Part shown: piece after piece, positions 1 through 13,000 of the stretch
How the letters are laid out: each line of letters starts with the position of its first letter
Numbering within the stretch: position 1 is the first letter of the stretch
Origin: Antennarius striatus
Lineage: Eukaryota; Chordata; Actinopteri; Lophiiformes; Antennariidae
Direction: 5' to 3'
Assembly (NCBI RefSeq): GCF_040054535.1
Contig: NC_090791.1
Span: 17,743,827-17,807,826, forward strand
DNA length: 64,000 bases
The notes under the pieces: generated by a model
What the model saw: the letters and a program-made list of their open reading frames with translations, nothing else
Database searches by the model: none
Told to the model about the DNA's origin: nothing
Program-made: the position numbers and the translations under genes

Positions 1-3000
1 ATTATTTTCATTTGGAAAATGACTGGATTATGAGTTTGGTCTTTCCTCCTCCATCAATTAAATGACTCAGTCTTGAGCTGAATAACTGTTGTAACTGTTA
101 TAACACCTCGTGTCTCCACAGATCAGTAATTAAAACAAGTCTATATTGAAATAATGGTCGCAGGCCAGTTGTCAGCTCTCTGTGTTTTAATGAGCTCTGG
201 GCTTTGAAGGGAGATGGTTTTTCTTCAATGGGCCCCAGGTTTCTCTGTGACCGAGAACTTTGCTTGACGGCAGAGTTAAAGCTCTAATAACAGTAGGAGG
301 TTTTTATACTTTATAACAGGAGGAAGGACCCATTCACTGATGTGGAAGTGGTGGATAAAAGAAGCAGAAGCTCATGGTTCAGGAAAACAGACCCAAAGCA
401 CTATTATGAGAGGATTCACTGCCCAGAACAGCTGTGTGCGATAGCTGGCTCCACAACTCGCTCGCATAGCATTAGCTCTGAATTGCTATCAAGCCACACA
501 TTGAACTGTCGATCACACAGATGGTTATCATCTACTGTCTGGTACCATGCAGGCCGAGCCTGGAAATCAGAACATTGAAATTTAAATGTTTCCTCAGTGT
601 GTTGAAAAAAAAAGAACAGCCCCAACCTGCTAAAACTAGGGGAACAAAATTGAAGAGCATCATATAGCATGCCCTGCAGTTACGTAGTGACGCCGTATGG
701 TGAGATATGGTATGGAGTGCTATTATGCTTCTACTGATGTGAAACGATGATGACAATGTGTGTTTCATAGATTATCTGTCCTACATGGAGATTTAACACC
801 CTTTAAAGTACAATTAGCGCCACTCATTGACCTTCAGTAAAGGCTAATCCTGTTTCATGCAGTGTGAATCCAGAATGTGTGACTCTGGGAGCATCAGGGT
901 TATCATCACAGGGACAGACATGCGTGAAGGACAGAGAAGGGACAACAGTAGATATGAAGCAGTAATAGGACCTCATTGCATTGGTGAAATACAGAGTCAT
1001 CCATCAAAAATCAGATGACTGTGGATGCGCCCCGCAGCGCTCCACGCCCCCCCCCCCCCCCATTCAGAATAAGGGAATTAAGAAGTGGTGCCACATCGAC
1101 TGAGACAGAGCTCAATCTGGAATCTGAGTAGGAGGACAAATAGACGCTGATGAATAATTACCCCTCACGTGTGCCACGTCAACTTCAGTAATTGCTCCAC
1201 GTTGTTGCCCTGAGCTGGTTAGCATTCCACGTCCTCCTGGCTACTTCGTGGGCGGATCAATATGTGCACATTGGAAATCCTGTTTCCTTTGGAGAATGTG
1301 GGTGAATGAGTGTGTCATACTACTGTGTAGGCAGCAGCAGCACTTTGATTTCCTTTTGGGGGGTGGGGGGTACAGCCTATGGAGGGTGCGGGAGTTTCAT
1401 AGAGTCTTAGCAGAAAGATTAGCCTCATTCAACAGCCAATGAAAGATGCATGATTGCGGCGGAGATGACTTTGAGAGATCCGGCTCTATGGAAGTAGAGA
1501 CGTCTTATCGCTCTGCTATCAACACTTTGAGCAGAGGAGGCTGAGTTATGTGCGTTTAACACTTCTGACAATTTTATTGTTCTTTGTAGGAGTGTGTTAC
1601 TGATTTGGGGCCCTGGAAAAATCTGGCATCAAATGTTGATTATAAAGCACATAGTGTTACGCATAATTACTTTGGCTAGAGTTTCAGCCTCTTTTCAGCT
1701 GTGCATGCGGTCAAAGAGCGTAACACGCTATGGCAGTGTGTTAAAGTCATGGTGTCATGACTGATGCTGGTTCACCCTCTCTCTCCGTATCGCCTCAGGC
1801 TTCCATTATTTAACTGTTGCCACAGTCGCTTGTGCTTGTGCCTCTGCTGCTGTGACAGCCGTAGCAAATCGAGCTTAGTTCAATAAGTGAACCAATCTAA
1901 AGCTAATGAGCAGCTACTTGTGAATGTCGAATGAATTCAGTACGACGCAATGATCTCATGAAGCTCAAATAAACAGAGCGCTTTAACTGTAAATGACCAT
2001 GTGACTGAAGTAACAACCAAAGGTGTCCAAGGTCGAGCAAGTTCCAACTGTTTTTTATTTACTTATACCTTTCTATATAATATATGTGAATAAATATATT
2101 GTTTTAAGTTGTAGGTATGTTCTCTTCCATGTTCTAAATCTCCCAAAATTCCCATGGCTTAGTTCAGCTCAGAATCCCTTTGCTTGTCCAGTCCTTCCAG
2201 TCCTTCTAATCTTTCCAACCCTCTGTTTTTTTGTTTGTTTGTTTGAATTTTTTGTTGCTAGCTAAAGTCCATAATGTCTGACTACACCTGAGAGAACTTA
2301 ACAATACCTCACAATCATATTACCAATCACACAACAGCCTTTTAATTTTTTTTTGCCCCTCTCATTTTTAAATTGAAGATGAACAATGAGCAATGCAAGA
2401 CCTGAGTCCTCTTGGGACTCACTGTTTAAATAGTCATGTAGCAATCCTTCCAGCTAGACTAAGTCAACCAGTCAAGCTAAATCAGCAACCATAATCTATC
2501 CTCTTCATAAATAATCAATACTATCTATAATGGAAAATCCTAAATGGATGGCATCATATAAATATGCCACAATATCTTATGTTACATCGCAGAAAACGCA
2601 CCTGCAGGACAGTTAAAGTCAGGATTATGTCTGAATGTAGTTCAGTCAATCCCAACCTGCTTAATCAAGATCCAGACAAACATGACGAACATATACAAAG
2701 ACACGAACAGACATCTGCTGCATGTTTGAACAACTATGTGTGAAAACTCTGCAGAGACTTTGGTCAAGCTATTTTGGCATTTAGCTGAGGTCTGCGCTGA
2801 CCTTTGACCCCTCGTTTTTAGTTACACACTACACCACAGGATCCAGGGGAGGCTTTGCCAAGAGGAATGTCAGCCGTCTCCCCTACCGTAATAACAGGGA
2901 AACACGTCTCTGTGTGTTTCAGCCCTGGACCAGAACTGATGATCCCTAAACACACTGAGACACTGATATTGGTTACACAGACAGGAGACTTCAGTTATTC

Positions 3001-4860
3001 ATGGGGGACTTTAGAAGGCACAATAGCAGCAATATGATGACTTAAATCAGTGGTCTCCAACCAATTTTATTTTTTAATCCACAGATTGATTTAATGTCAG
3101 ACAATATTTTCATGGACCGTCCTTTAAGGTGTGGCAGATAAATACAACAAAATAAAATGATAAGACCAGCATAAAAACATTATAATAAATGTGAATCCAA
3201 TGTGTATCGACTTTATTAGCAGCGTCCTCGTAACGTCACACCAATATTTGTTTTTTGTTGGTTTTGCTAGTTTAGGAGTTTACATTTCGCGGTAACGTGT
3301 TCAGTGTTAACAGCCGGAGCGGCCCCTTTAAGAAGGTAGTCATGTGACCGACAAGCGTCAAGAGTGACTCTTAGACAGATGTGGAGGAGAGATTCCACTC
3401 ATTTAAAACAAAACATCATTCAGAATCAGACAATAAATAAAACAGAAATCCAAATCTGAAGTGTGAGTGTTTTTAATTTCTTTCAATCTACATATTTCAT
3501 TTTATAAAATAAATGCTATTTAATGTGCAGGTTTGAAGTGTGTCATGCGTCATACATTTAACTAACAATCACACTGCTACTCACCTCAGTAGCGACTGCA
3601 GGAGGATTTGAGACAGTTAAGAAATCATCTAATTTTTCTTTTTAACAAAACACACTTTCTGTTTCAGAGCGTGAACACTGAGACAGAAAATAAAGCTCAC
3701 AGGGGAGCAAACCAGGAGAGAAAAGTGCCAGCTCACAGTCTGCACCGGTGTTCAGCTACATATGTCACCGTTCTGTTGTTAGGACGAGGGAGGGTTGCTG
3801 CACAGAGCAGCGTTCACCCTGCTGGAAACACGGGCATCCCTTTTCTCTAATTAACAAGTACATGACAAAGCTGCTCTGAAAAACAACACAACTGAGCACA
3901 CAGCGGCAGCGTCTGCTGGGGCTTTGATACTGATTTGAGCCAATGATGAAGTAAGCCAGGCTGACATCCGGCTGCAAGCAGCAGACACACACCATGGCTC
4001 ACAATCTGTACTGCAACATGTCAGCTCCACAAACACAAAGTCGTCTGAGAGAGGAGCAGGACCTCCAAGCAAAAGTAAAAACCCAATATTCACACTGAAC
4101 ACCTGCATGATCTGACATACAGTGGAGAGAATGTAAAGAAGAATGTGAATGTGGATGTGCGTTTACACTCAGGCCTGCAGGTGTGGACAAATTCGAACGC
4201 AAACACACTGCATGATGAAGAGACGGAATCAATAATGAATGATTGGTGTGTGATTTTGTAGCAGAAACAAAAACATTTGCAAAGCATTAACATCATAAAT
4301 TCTCCATTTTCTTTCCAACAACTTCCATCTTTGAAACATTTTAGCTCATTGATGACGTTCAGCGTTAAGGTACAGTCACAGATCTAACAGACAAATCCAT
4401 CCTCCAGCTTTATATTTTCACTTTGAGTAAATATATATTCAGGTGTTGCTCAGTAATAGGAATGTAATAGTTGGGGAATATCAAGCCCTAGTGGACGTTT
4501 GTGGTCTCAGAATAATTTTGTTCCGTTCAGTCTCGCTGCCTTTAGAGCCTTCAAGGGTCGTTTTGAGCAGCAGATGCTTGTTAACTGTAAGAAAAATGAA
4601 GTTAAATAATCATAAACCCAGTACATGCATAATAACCAGAGATTATGATAAATACTGGATTCATTCAGAGGCTTCCATACTGAAGCTGCCTCTGCATGAT
4701 GTGTGAATGGGCAAGTGGTTCATTCTCTGGTCCAACCACATCTTAAATTGTTTCTAGAAACGATTTTAGCTCTAAACAGTAAAAATGGAAGGTCAGGAGG
4801 AACCTGGTGTCCAAAAAAGAACACAACGACAGAATAAACTCGACAGACAGACATTGCAAA
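1..4860. other. Gene-poor 5' region
   Basis: No coding exon on either strand can be supported here. Open frames are short, lack splice context and show no recognisable protein motif. The stretch holds a C-tract near 1047-1060, AT-rich unique sequence, and a degraded hAT-like element from about 3048. It may be intergenic, or it may hold noncoding 5' exons of the paralemmin gene, whose first coding exon begins at an acceptor and so needs an upstream exon that I could not place. Confidence 0.5.
3048..3300 (+). mobile_element. Degraded hAT-type non-autonomous element (5' part)
   Basis: The block starts with CAGTGGTCTCCAACC, a typical hAT terminus. It continues with a stretch describing sequence 'attgatttaatgtcagac', 'ggaccgtcctttaaggtgtg' and 'gataaatacaacaaaataaa', which I recognise as a common teleost hAT-derived repeat. 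A matching right terminus and target duplication were not found, so the right boundary is arbitrary. The copy looks old and partial. Confidence 0.5.
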
Positions 4861-4864
4861 CAAA

Positions 4865-5113
4865 TTTATTTTATCACAAGGGACCAGACAAATGATACAA
4901 AAAATGTATTTTTCTTGTTCCTTTTTGAAAGAGCTTGTTTTCGGCGGACATCCCTCCGTTCCTCTGGGGCATCACTGCTGTGAAGGTTGTCCTGAAGATG
5001 AAGGCATCACGCGGGTTTTTCCTTGCAGATACTTCTGTCACAAAGTACTTTAAAGCTGGAGCATACTCTTGTGTACCACCGGTGCTCAGACGCTTCACAC
5101 ACACTCTCCTGTG
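4865..5113 (-). other. Possible minus-strand terminal exon (uncertain)
   Basis: On the minus strand an acceptor-like sequence ending 'gttcagatcacag' precedes an open frame of about 80 codons. It ends with TGA at 4874-4876, and AATAAA (minus strand, 4865-4870) follows almost at once. The predicted peptide matches no family I recognise. A poly(A) signal only a few bases after the stop would give an unusually short 3' UTR, so this could be a 3' UTR with a chance ORF, or nothing at all. Confidence 0.2.
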
Positions 5114-5655
5114 ATCTGAACATGAAAGTCGTGCGTTAAATAAAACGACAGCTATAAAAGACCGTTCTGAAGCCTGTGGGACGAGATGTGGTGGGAGAGG
5201 AAACTGTGTCGCCCCTCCTGGAAGACATACAGACTCTGAAATCTTTCCCTTTGTGAAGATGTTCATCCCATACAGTCGCACAATTCATGACTGGGCACCA
5301 GGGTTGGACAGTAACGGAGTAAATTTACTTAAGTACTGTACTTAAGTACAGATTCTGAGGATTTTTACTTTACTCAAATACTAGAATTCTTTCAAACTTA
5401 TTACTCTTACTCGAATACATTTCCAAGGCAAAGATTTTTACTCTTACTCGAGTTAATTTCTGAGAAGGCTCATGAATACTCGTTACTTTTAGTTTGCCTG
5501 TTGTTGTTTTTTGCCCCCCACCCCCCAAAAATGCAATTGGCCACACGCAGTGTTCGTCAAAGAAGGAAACCTATCACAGTACACGTTCTCAACTGGGATT
5601 TACGTAAAAGCGGAAATACGTCATCCCTACCCAATCAGCTCAAAACCAAACCGCG

Positions 5656-5871
5656 GTGGCAGTGGCGACTGCCGAAGAAGCCTCCATTGAATCTGATGAA
5701 CATGATGAGCCGGAGTTCTATGAGGCGGAGGAAGAAAACCCACGGCCTCATCCTAAAGATATGTTCGAGTTTGTAGAAGTGAAAAAGGACAACGCGGACT
5801 CAGACAAGAAAACGTACATTTTCAAATGTTTATTGTGTTTGCCGAAGAAAACTGACAAAAGTCACACCTAG
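5656..5871 (+). pseudogene. Remnant of hAT transposase N-terminus (BED-finger-like)
   Basis: A 71-codon open frame lies inside the hAT element. It is acidic at first (residues 10-30 rich in Glu and Asp), followed by HPKDMFEFVEVKK and a Cys-x2-Cys pair in FKCLLCLPKK. This resembles the start of a BED-type zinc finger of hAT transposases. The catalytic RNase H-like domain and C-terminal dimerisation region are absent, so the element cannot encode its own transposase. Assignment rests on the Cys pair, the context and the hAT termini. Confidence 0.6.
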
Positions 5872-6059
5872 AGACCTCTTGTCACTTAATTTTACAGCAC
5901 TACAGACTGACAGAGACTGGCGGACACAGGGCCACTGAGACACACAGACTGGGGGGCAGGGGGAGACACACAGATTGGGGGAGACGAATATTGTGGTACT
6001 GGGATATGTCCTTCCTGTAAACATTGAGTTGTTGAAAGCAGAGGTTTAGTTTGTTGTAA

Positions 6060-6140
6060 AGCAGTGGTTCTCAACCAGCAGTCCACCAGTGTGTCCTTTG
6101 GGGGTTCCAGTTGGTCCCCAGTTAAACGAGCTGGTTGGGC
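6060..6140 (+). repeat. hAT-terminus-like fragment nested in the hAT element
   Basis: CAGTGGTTCTCAACCAGCAG at 6062 resembles a second hAT-type terminus and lies inside the larger hAT element. No matching right end was identified, so it may be a fragment of another family inserted in the first or a chance match. Confidence 0.3.
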
Positions 6141-6641
6141 CTGTATGGCTCCATTTGGTCTTGTGTGTGTATGGAAGGGGGGGTTTGTTTAATAAAATGT
6201 GAAAATGACATAATTGTCCTCTTTGATGATTCCATTAATTTTATTTCCATTTTTATAGATGTTGGGGAAGACTTGGTTCAGTATAACATGATGGTTCTAC
6301 AGGCAAGCACATCAGTGCAGGTGGTTTCAAAGAGTTTTCTCTGAAACAAGAGATACAAGTTACTATATATAAAATTGTAAAATGACAGTAATTCAGTCAG
6401 GTCCATTCTCATCAAAGATTAAAAAAAAAGGAATTTACTCTTCTTCTTACTTTAAGTTCATTTTAAAAGCATTTACTCTTGAATACTCAAGTACATTTAA
6501 AAGCAAGTACTTTTTTACTCTTACTCAAGTAATGTATTGACTGGGCCACTCTTACTTGTAGTGGAGTAAATTTTGACCAGAAGTATTTGAACTCTTACTC
6601 AAGTACTGGGGTCAAGTACTCTGTTCATCTCTGCTGGGCAC

Positions 6642-9600
6642 TAAAACGTCCACGGAGACAGAATAGTCACGTCTCCCTTCACCCCCGGTGTGACGTGAGA
6701 TCTGTTTGAGCGCACTAGAGGGAGGCGCATCATCACTTCCCTTGATTTCAGCGAGAAGTGCTACGCTTGAACTGTATTTCCTTCAAGAGAGTGTGTTCCA
6801 GTACTCACACTGCTATTCCTCTGCTTTATGTGCTCTTCTAACTGTGTATAACACGCTTCCTAAACATGATCACATCCACGCCTACAGGGAGATTTAGAGT
6901 CACTAATTCAGTTTGGTACTGCATGTTTTTGGCGATGGGAGGAAGCCAGAGAACTTGGACAGAACCCACACAGATAGTCCTGGTCCCACTCCTCTCAGCC
7001 GGTGGAGTGGATGATAAGACGCTGTGTTCTTCTTTTAGTGTCAGAGAAATGTCTTGTTTGTTTTGCTCCCCAGATCTGTTCATCCTCACAGCCAGCCTCC
7101 TCCCCATCAGGCAGTGAGTGGGTGACCTCAGCGTGTCCAGAGGAAGTGATATGTACGGTCTTGTGTCATCAACGTACATCATATTCCGTCCATCAGAGTC
7201 TGTTTCCACAGGGCTGCAGTGAGAATAATGATGTATGTGAAAGGCTGACCATTAGGCCAACGAAACGTCGACCAGCCCTGTCGCCACCTCTCATCTCTTT
7301 AACCTCCAGCCAACACATGTTTTATATTCCCCCTCTCCGAGCGGCGTTGTGTGCTGTCATGAGCAGATAGCACTTCCCCCGGGGGTCGTCGGTGACCTCG
7401 TGCTTCTCATCCAGCTTCTTTCTCATGTTGAAACGGAGGAAAACTCCCAGCAGTGCTTGCGTTTGATGAGCAGTCACAGCTCCTCATTACTCCTCTGTTC
7501 ACACGCCACACAGATGCAACACGGTCTACCTTCCACCTGAGCGCTCCATGCTAGTTGCGTGTCAATCGTTGTGTGTGTTTGTTCTTTCCCCGTCTTTCCT
7601 CTGATCTTTCCTGAGTTTTGTTCCGCGTTTGAAATCACACAGATTTTAAGTGACAAAGTTCTGTCAGTGAGATTTTAACACTACGGTAAAAACGTCACTC
7701 TGCTGTGACTTCTGGAACTGTGACTCCGACTGCATCTCAAAAACACAACCTCCTTTTGGAATAGGTAACAAACACCAGTCCGCCGGCACAGAGGACGCGC
7801 TGATGTCTAATTTCTCCACGTTACAGAACACACAAAGACACCAGGACTCCTCAGCTTCAAACACAACACAGACATGAAAGGTTAATCCTGTGGCTGTGCA
7901 GCTTTGGCTCATCAGACAGCATGTGGGGCCTGAAGCAGATATGTCCTTATCCGTGGTGAACTAACAGTCATTAATGGTAATTTATTATACAACTCAAAGG
8001 CTTCTAATCTGGCTGCCTTCAAAGAGGTCTTCAGCAGTGAGGCGCTCTGATGTAAGGCAGGCACCAAGTTTAAAGTCACAGGATTATGAGCCAAGGAGCA
8101 TAACTAACACTACTTAGAATAAGCTTCTGTGCATATCCTAATGTCGAGAGCGAAATCCAAATTGAATAGATAGCATCACGGTTAAGAAGCATTTAATATG
8201 ATCATCGACCGTGTAATCTAATGCTTAAAATTACTTTTACTTTTCCCCCTTCTTCTTTCATAGCTGCTAAACTATCAGGAGAACTTACACGGAACTATAT
8301 TAACTCCGCCAATCGTATAGGAAGTTTTAATATATGCATGAAATCAGTAGAGAAAACAGATATGAAAGTGTGATTCCAATAGTTTCGGTTTACGGTCTGG
8401 GCCAGTGTGAGTTAAGTTCAGAGTGCAAGTTAAATGTGTAAGGAATGTGTGGATATCTAAGTATAGCTTCACGCTACGAGCTCCACTCCCTCCCACTGGG
8501 ACTGGCAAAGCCAAGCCCGCGTTTGGCAGCAGCTCAGATATATAATCTGTTAGTCTGGTGTGGGTTGATCAATGTCTCTGTTTCTGTGAGTGAGTGTTTT
8601 CTATCAATCATTGCTCCTTCGGGTTGGCCTTCTCATTAACATGGAGGGACATGGAAAGATGAAAAACTGTTCTTCTCTCCAGCTTTTAGTGACAGAAGTA
8701 GTTTATGATAAGTCTGCTGCCCCAAGTCCAGGAAACAATACCAACGAGAATCAGAACCTCATCTGTACCCTCACACGTTCATTCATAAAAATAAAACAGG
8801 CAAACCAGTCAGCCAAATCCACCAGTGGACCCATCCAAGCTAAACCCATTATAATGATGCTTTTTTTTATTGGTAGATATTTGACAAAATTTACACACTT
8901 CTATTTTCAGTAATAAATGGCAATGTTTTGTGAGAAAGTATAAATGTTAAGTCTGTTCTCCACGTTTAGCCCACTAGCATTTTTTAATTAGCAACACAGA
9001 CAGCTGAGGCTGTGGGAAAGACACATGTGATTACATAAAGTCTTCATTCACTTTAGACTTGATGATAGAGGAGATGAAAGGTGGAGGGATCGTCATTCTT
9101 CATCCTGAGGGGGATGTTCTGTGTCAGATGTTATATCCATAAAGTCCATATAGGGAGATTTCTGGAGTTGTTTGTACATAAAGATCTTGCGGTAGCACCA
9201 CAATAACGATCCATTTGTATTCATTTGTACTCATTGCAGTGCTTTCAGAAAGCATGCTGGGATTCTGCAAGAAATAGAGGCAGATAGTATAAAACACCGG
9301 CATCAGGGTGTAGTGGGGGGAGGCTTCTGTATGCTTTTAGAAAAACCTTTGAAATAATATATAATATATACTTAGAATATATATACTTACCTTCCTGTCA
9401 CATATCAGTAGAGCACATTCTCTGCTTTGAGGGTTTGGATTTTGCATCGTCTCCAAATTTGAGAACGGTTTTGGTTGATTTAGCTGCTTGTTAAATCTCC
9501 TAGCTGCAGGTCAAACATGTACTTTGTACAACTACTACAAACATCACAGCCTACTTCTGCACAGAGAACAGAGATCATTATTGTCAGCATAATTCATCTT

Positions 9601-9952
9601 CATGGAATTAATGATTTTTTTTGTTGAATGTTATATAATATCTACTGAAGACTATTTAAGCCCTTGAATGTTTAACGGTCCTGTGAAGGAGCATTGGATT
9701 TCTTTGTTCTCCCTGCTGTAAAGGCAGTACGTATTATCACACTGCTGGAGGACATTATTGTGGAACATGCTGTAACATTAATCTCACTCTCAGTTGCATC
9801 GTACACATGGCTGAAGATCCAGCACGACAGCAGCTTTAATTAATTAATGTTGCCCTTCCAAGTATCCCATTTGGCATACTGTAAATATATTGATGCCTCA
9901 TGTTCGTGTGGAACAGATTTAATGATTTCTATTTTTTATTGTTCCTTTCCAG
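6642..9952. other. Gene-poor stretch upstream of the first paralemmin coding exon
   Basis: Apart from a SINE-like fragment near 6935-6980 and a short minus-strand open frame at 7322-7426, I see no supported gene. The sequence is mostly unique and AT-rich from 8100 onward. It must contain, or lie within, the 5' part of the paralemmin transcription unit, because the coding exon at 9960 is preceded by a splice acceptor. Confidence 0.45.
6930..6985 (-). repeat. Degraded SINE fragment
   Basis: The stretch 'tgggaggaagccagagaa' followed by 'cagaacccacacagat' is a diverged reverse-strand match to a widespread fish repeat, whose consensus in this orientation has TGGGAGGAAACCGGAG then AGAAAACCCACGCAGAC. 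Only this core is preserved. Confidence 0.4.
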
Positions 9953-9959
9953 GCCTAGG

Positions 9960-10004
9960 ATGGACTTGGCAGAGAAGTACCAAGAAAGGTTGCACGTCAT
10001 CGAG
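9960..10004 (+). CDS. palm3: Paralemmin coding exon 1
   Basis: The exon follows the acceptor 'gttcctttccag' (AG at 9951-9952), with seven 5' UTR bases before ATG. It encodes 15 residues, MDLAEKYQERLHVIE, and ends in phase 0 at donor GTGAGA. Paralemmin N-termini have the same pattern: a short lead, then a QERL-type motif, and a first intron just before the EKR stretch. Confidence 0.82.
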
Positions 10005-13000
10005 GTGAGAAACTCTTTCTGTCGTTACTTTTTTTTCTTCCAATTCAGTCTTCCTTAAACCAACATGAAATTTCCCCTCATTTCAAAATACAGTCAAACC
10101 TTGGTGTTTTTAACGCTTCTGTTCTCCACCAAATCAGTTTTCGACCAGAAAATCCGAGAATTTTACGTCTCTGAACTCGACCAAAATTTGTCTCTCGACC
10201 AAACCGAAAGAAGCCGAGCGTACCTGAACGCGACTCACTTGGGAGCCGAGCGAACTCGAATGCCCAGGATGTTTCCTCCGTAGCGCATTCATGTTCAAAG
10301 TTCGATAGGAAACTTGAACAGTGTCTATTTCTACCCTTTCTTATTTATGGTAAACAGTATACAGTGCAGTTTATTGTGTAAACCGAAAGAAGCCAAGCGT
10401 ACCTGAACGCGACTCACTTGGGAGCCGAGCGAACTGCCCAGGATGCTTCCTCCATAGCGCATTCATGTTCAAAGTTTGATAGGATATCTTTTATTAAAAT
10501 GAAACACTGTCTATTTCTACTCCTTTTTATTTATGGTAAACAGTATACAGTGCAGTTTATGGTGTAAAATTGTTTTAAAAACCTTCGAAAAAGTTGTTTT
10601 TTAGACTTGGAACGGATTAAAATTATTTACATTAATTATAATGGGAAAAATAGTTTCGGATTTCAAACAACTCGCTTTTCGAACAGCCTTCTGGAACGGA
10701 TTATGTTCGAAAACCAAGGGTTGACCGTATGTAAACTTACCCTACCGCCATTGTTATATGCCACTTCTGTGGAAGGGTACAATGTGATGTGTACAGCCTG
10801 GAGTGAGTATGTGAGACCATTACCCGCTGTATCATCTGGCCGTAGCCCCAGCAGACTGAAGGGTTGCAGTGCTCGACCGGTTTGACCTCTCCTGATAGTA
10901 AAATGACAAAGCAACCCACTTCAGCAGAGGCAGACAGTGAAGGCCTGCAGTGGACCTCAGCTGCATGTTAGCAGTTTGCATCAGAGCAGAAACAGCGTCA
11001 GCATGCATACAATGTGCTGTGCCACTGAACTATTTCTCTCGGCATCCCTGCACTCTGCCAGCTGTATATCTCTGCTGTAATCTGTAGGTCACGTCTCCTA
11101 TAAATATCCCCCCCGCTCCCTCTCTGTCGTTCTCGGTACTGCTTTCACACAGAAGAAGTCCTTGTCTTCAGGGACCATGAGTGGAAAGGGGTGTTACCAA
11201 AGAATTACATTGAAAAGGGGGTGCAGCTCAACACCATGAGTACAGAGCTCTTAGATCATGTTCTGTCTCCTTGTAGCAGGGATACTTGTTTTTAATTCAG
11301 AATAAGCTGTTTTTCTGGAGTAATTCAAGCTGTTTTTTGTTAAGAGATTATCTTCAAAGGGATTTTACATTTAGGGTAAGTACTGATGACATTTCTACAA
11401 TGATTTTTTTTTTGTTTTTTATGTGCAAAAGACCACATAAACAGCTGTCAGGCCATATAAAACCTCGCATTACGAATAAGATGGCGTCTAAAGACATGAT
11501 AGAGAGTTTGTAACTGATACTGTCAGTGAACGCTGCAGCAGCTTGAGTAGAGTTAAGTTTACTGAGAGATTTTATCTTGATGTCCGGAGGTTGATAATGT
11601 AAAGTTCATTCTTACCATCCTTCCTTTTCGTCTGTGCTTTAACCACTAAGTTATGGAAAACGAAAGAGAAATGTCGGATTGTCTCAGGGGCTTATGTTTG
11701 TTTGTGTCCTGTGTGGTCAGGAGAGGCATCGGCAACAGGAAGAAGAGAGGAAGCTGAGGAGAGAGACGACAGAGGAGTGGCTGACGACAGCTCAGAAAAA
11801 GGTGACAAATGATAGAATCCACCTTCCAACACCTCTCAATCTCACTTATGAACAATTTGTTTTGTTTTTCAGCCTTGCGAAAACCAAATTAAAACGCTGT
11901 TTTTCTACTCATCGAAGTTTCCCAATTGCTGGTGATAAACCAAACTTGTAACACCTAAATATTCTCCATTACGAAACGCGAAATGAAACACTGTGAGAAC
12001 TTTTGTTCTCGTTTTATTTTCCCTGTTTTCCATGTTACAAACTGACCATTGGGTGTTCCACCCTTATGTCATGTCTTACGACTGCTGCTTTCTTGCCAAT
12101 GCTTTGCTCAGATGTGCTGGGTGGGGTCTCTTGGATTTGATTACGGTTCTGATTTACTCTCAGCATTTTAATTTGAATTTAATTACATGGGCATTAGCAT
12201 GTTTACTGTGTACAAATCTCCCTTATTTCCTGCATCAGAACTGGGGATTCTCGCCTTTCCAATTTCAAGCTGACTAACTGGAAGAAATCAGTCTAATTGA
12301 CTTTGGCTAAATGGTTAAATGTGAGAAAGATTGTATTCTCAGTATCTCTACAGCAACGGTGCGGAGAACTGAATCAATAACAAGGTTGAGGCTTCACGTG
12401 GTGGAATAAGAGCATCACGAGGTCATCGCTCCCGCTCATACCATCGCCGGGAATGATTGACAGGCTGTGTTTTAACTTCAGGAACAGGATTTCCGGGGCT
12501 TGGGATGTGGGGCAGAGCTGCTACACCATTTCAGTGTCAGTCTAAAAAACAACAGCAGCCTGCTGGCCTTTGTCCTCCTGAGAAATATCCAAAATGGCAG
12601 CACCACAGGCCTTTTTCATCCTGTAGAGAATCCAAAATGGCAGGGAACAAGAGTCAGGTGGCCAGCAGTAAGTCTAGATCCCATGACCAACTGGTTCTGT
12701 TTGTGTGTCAAAGGCTTGGCGGGCAGTGTGTTTGTTTTGGTTGTGTATCTGTTATCCCTTGGGGACTATGAACAAGAGTAGTGACACTACACCCTTCACC
12801 AGACCGGTCAATCACACGCAGTAACCCTAGTGTGGAATAGGGAGTATGTTGGTGATTGGGTTTCTCACTGGGTGAGATGGTGCTGCGGTGCAATGGCGTC
12901 GTGCCCAGAGTGCCCCCCCCCCACGCCCTGTGCCAGCTGAGATAGGCTCCATTTCCCTGTGACCCGCTACGGCGGATGTTAAGCTAACTAGTTAGCAGCA

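Larger units (their letters stand above)
5291..6641 (+). mobile_element. Complete non-autonomous hAT transposon with 8-bp target duplication
   Basis: The element spans 5299-6633. It is flanked by identical 8-bp direct repeats CTGGGCAC at 5291-5298 and 6634-6641, the target-site length of hAT transposons. The left end begins CAGGGTTGGACAGTAACGGA. The right end, read in reverse complement, begins CAGAGATGAACAGAGTACTT, so the termini are imperfect inverted repeats. Subterminal regions are rich in repeated 'tactcaagta'-like motifs. The interior keeps only a stub of the transposase coding region (5656-5871). The intact target duplication suggests that insertion is not ancient. Confidence 0.88.
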
